A stretch of DNA of 64,000 bases, from the NCBI GenBank assembly GCA_963575745.1, contig CAUYUJ010015022.1:144227-208226 (forward strand), read 5' to 3'. The notes beneath the pieces are model-generated. The model did no database searches and had not been told where the DNA came from. It was given only the letters and a program-made list of their open reading frames with translations. Of this stretch, positions 63,801-64,000 are shown piece after piece. The position numbers and the translations under genes are program-made. This stretch comes from Prorocentrum cordatum. Its lineage: Eukaryota; Sar; Dinophyceae; Prorocentrales; Prorocentraceae. The first letter of the stretch is position 1, and every line of letters starts with the position of its first letter.

Positions 63801-63864
63801 TTTACCCACCCTAGCGATTCAGAGCATACGTTTTGGCCGTGGGAAAAAAAAACGTTTTGGGCCT

Positions 63865-64000
63865 CCCCCCTCGCGCGGTCCATCAACAAGGGACAGTAAG
63901 CAGCAAGAAGTCAACAAGGAACAGTAAGCAGCAAGAAGCAGAACTGTAACAGTGAAAACTGGAAGCTACAACTGGTACAGCAAACTGCGAATTCCCGGCC
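63865..64000 (+). repeat. dispersed repeat, second copy
   Basis: CTCGCGCGGTCC, then ACAGTAAGCAGCAAGAAG twice in tandem, then GTAACAGTGAAAACTGGAAGC. Matches 61960-62070. Runs to the window edge. Confidence 0.6.

Overview
The window reads as nuclear DNA of a dinoflagellate. Four things point there. (1) There are five diverged copies of the 22-nt dinoflagellate spliced leader; the best, at 3689-3710, matches 19 of 22 positions. (2) There are three long interior arrays of TTTAGGG/TTAGGG telomere-type repeat. (3) The exon at 47980 encodes VKNTFID followed by RRSRSEP, a start I associate with dinoflagellate proteins. (4) The DNA is GC-rich, gene-poor and packed with minisatellites. I cannot name the species. 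No bacterial operons, rRNA, tRNA or CRISPR arrays were seen.

Layout. 1-9.9 kb: two copies of a mobile-element-like unit lie inside arrays of a 25-28 bp minisatellite (core GTGAGTCGTTCGGGC). The second copy (about 3636-9060) encodes a large superfamily 1 helicase-like protein, broken by a frameshift at a G9 tract. The first (about 750-2835) is an internally deleted relative that carries unrelated Cys-rich coding sequence. 10.1-11.04 kb: a small zinc-finger-like gene behind an SL-relic leader. 11.04-17.06 kb: a subtelomere-like block of poly-G/C, TTTAGGG arrays and a 1.57-kb tandem unit. Its second copy is split by a 1,270-bp insertion with a 9-bp target duplication and inverted ends. 17-24.4 kb: SL-relic leaders, a coiled-coil gene (20162-20923) and a broken RPA-like OB-fold gene (21720-23878). 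24.4-40.8 kb: three dispersed repeat families in the same order, separated by small ORFs (an RS-rich protein at 32257, a Cys/His-rich fragment at 37337). 40.8-47.1 kb: two copies of a repeat element with a 21-bp minisatellite; the second also holds a 90-bp tandem repeat. 47.9-51.3 kb: the best ordinary gene, an RNA-binding OPR/FASTK-like repeat protein. 51.8-57.7 kb: 144-bp, 65-bp and 81-bp tandem arrays; the last encodes a Ser/Thr-rich mucin-like protein of 27-residue repeats between two GATCGAT-rich blocks. 58-64 kb: GAT arrays plus 42-bp and 73-bp tandem repeats.

The most unusual pattern is a reused leader module. An SL relic is followed, exactly 38 nt after its first base in all five copies, by the motif GTGAGCTTAGCTCCGC, and this stands ahead of unrelated ORFs. 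A second module built on the same motif occurs ahead of further ORFs, and a shared tail follows three ORF loci. This looks like a repeat-borne gene cassette system built from recycled trans-spliced transcripts.
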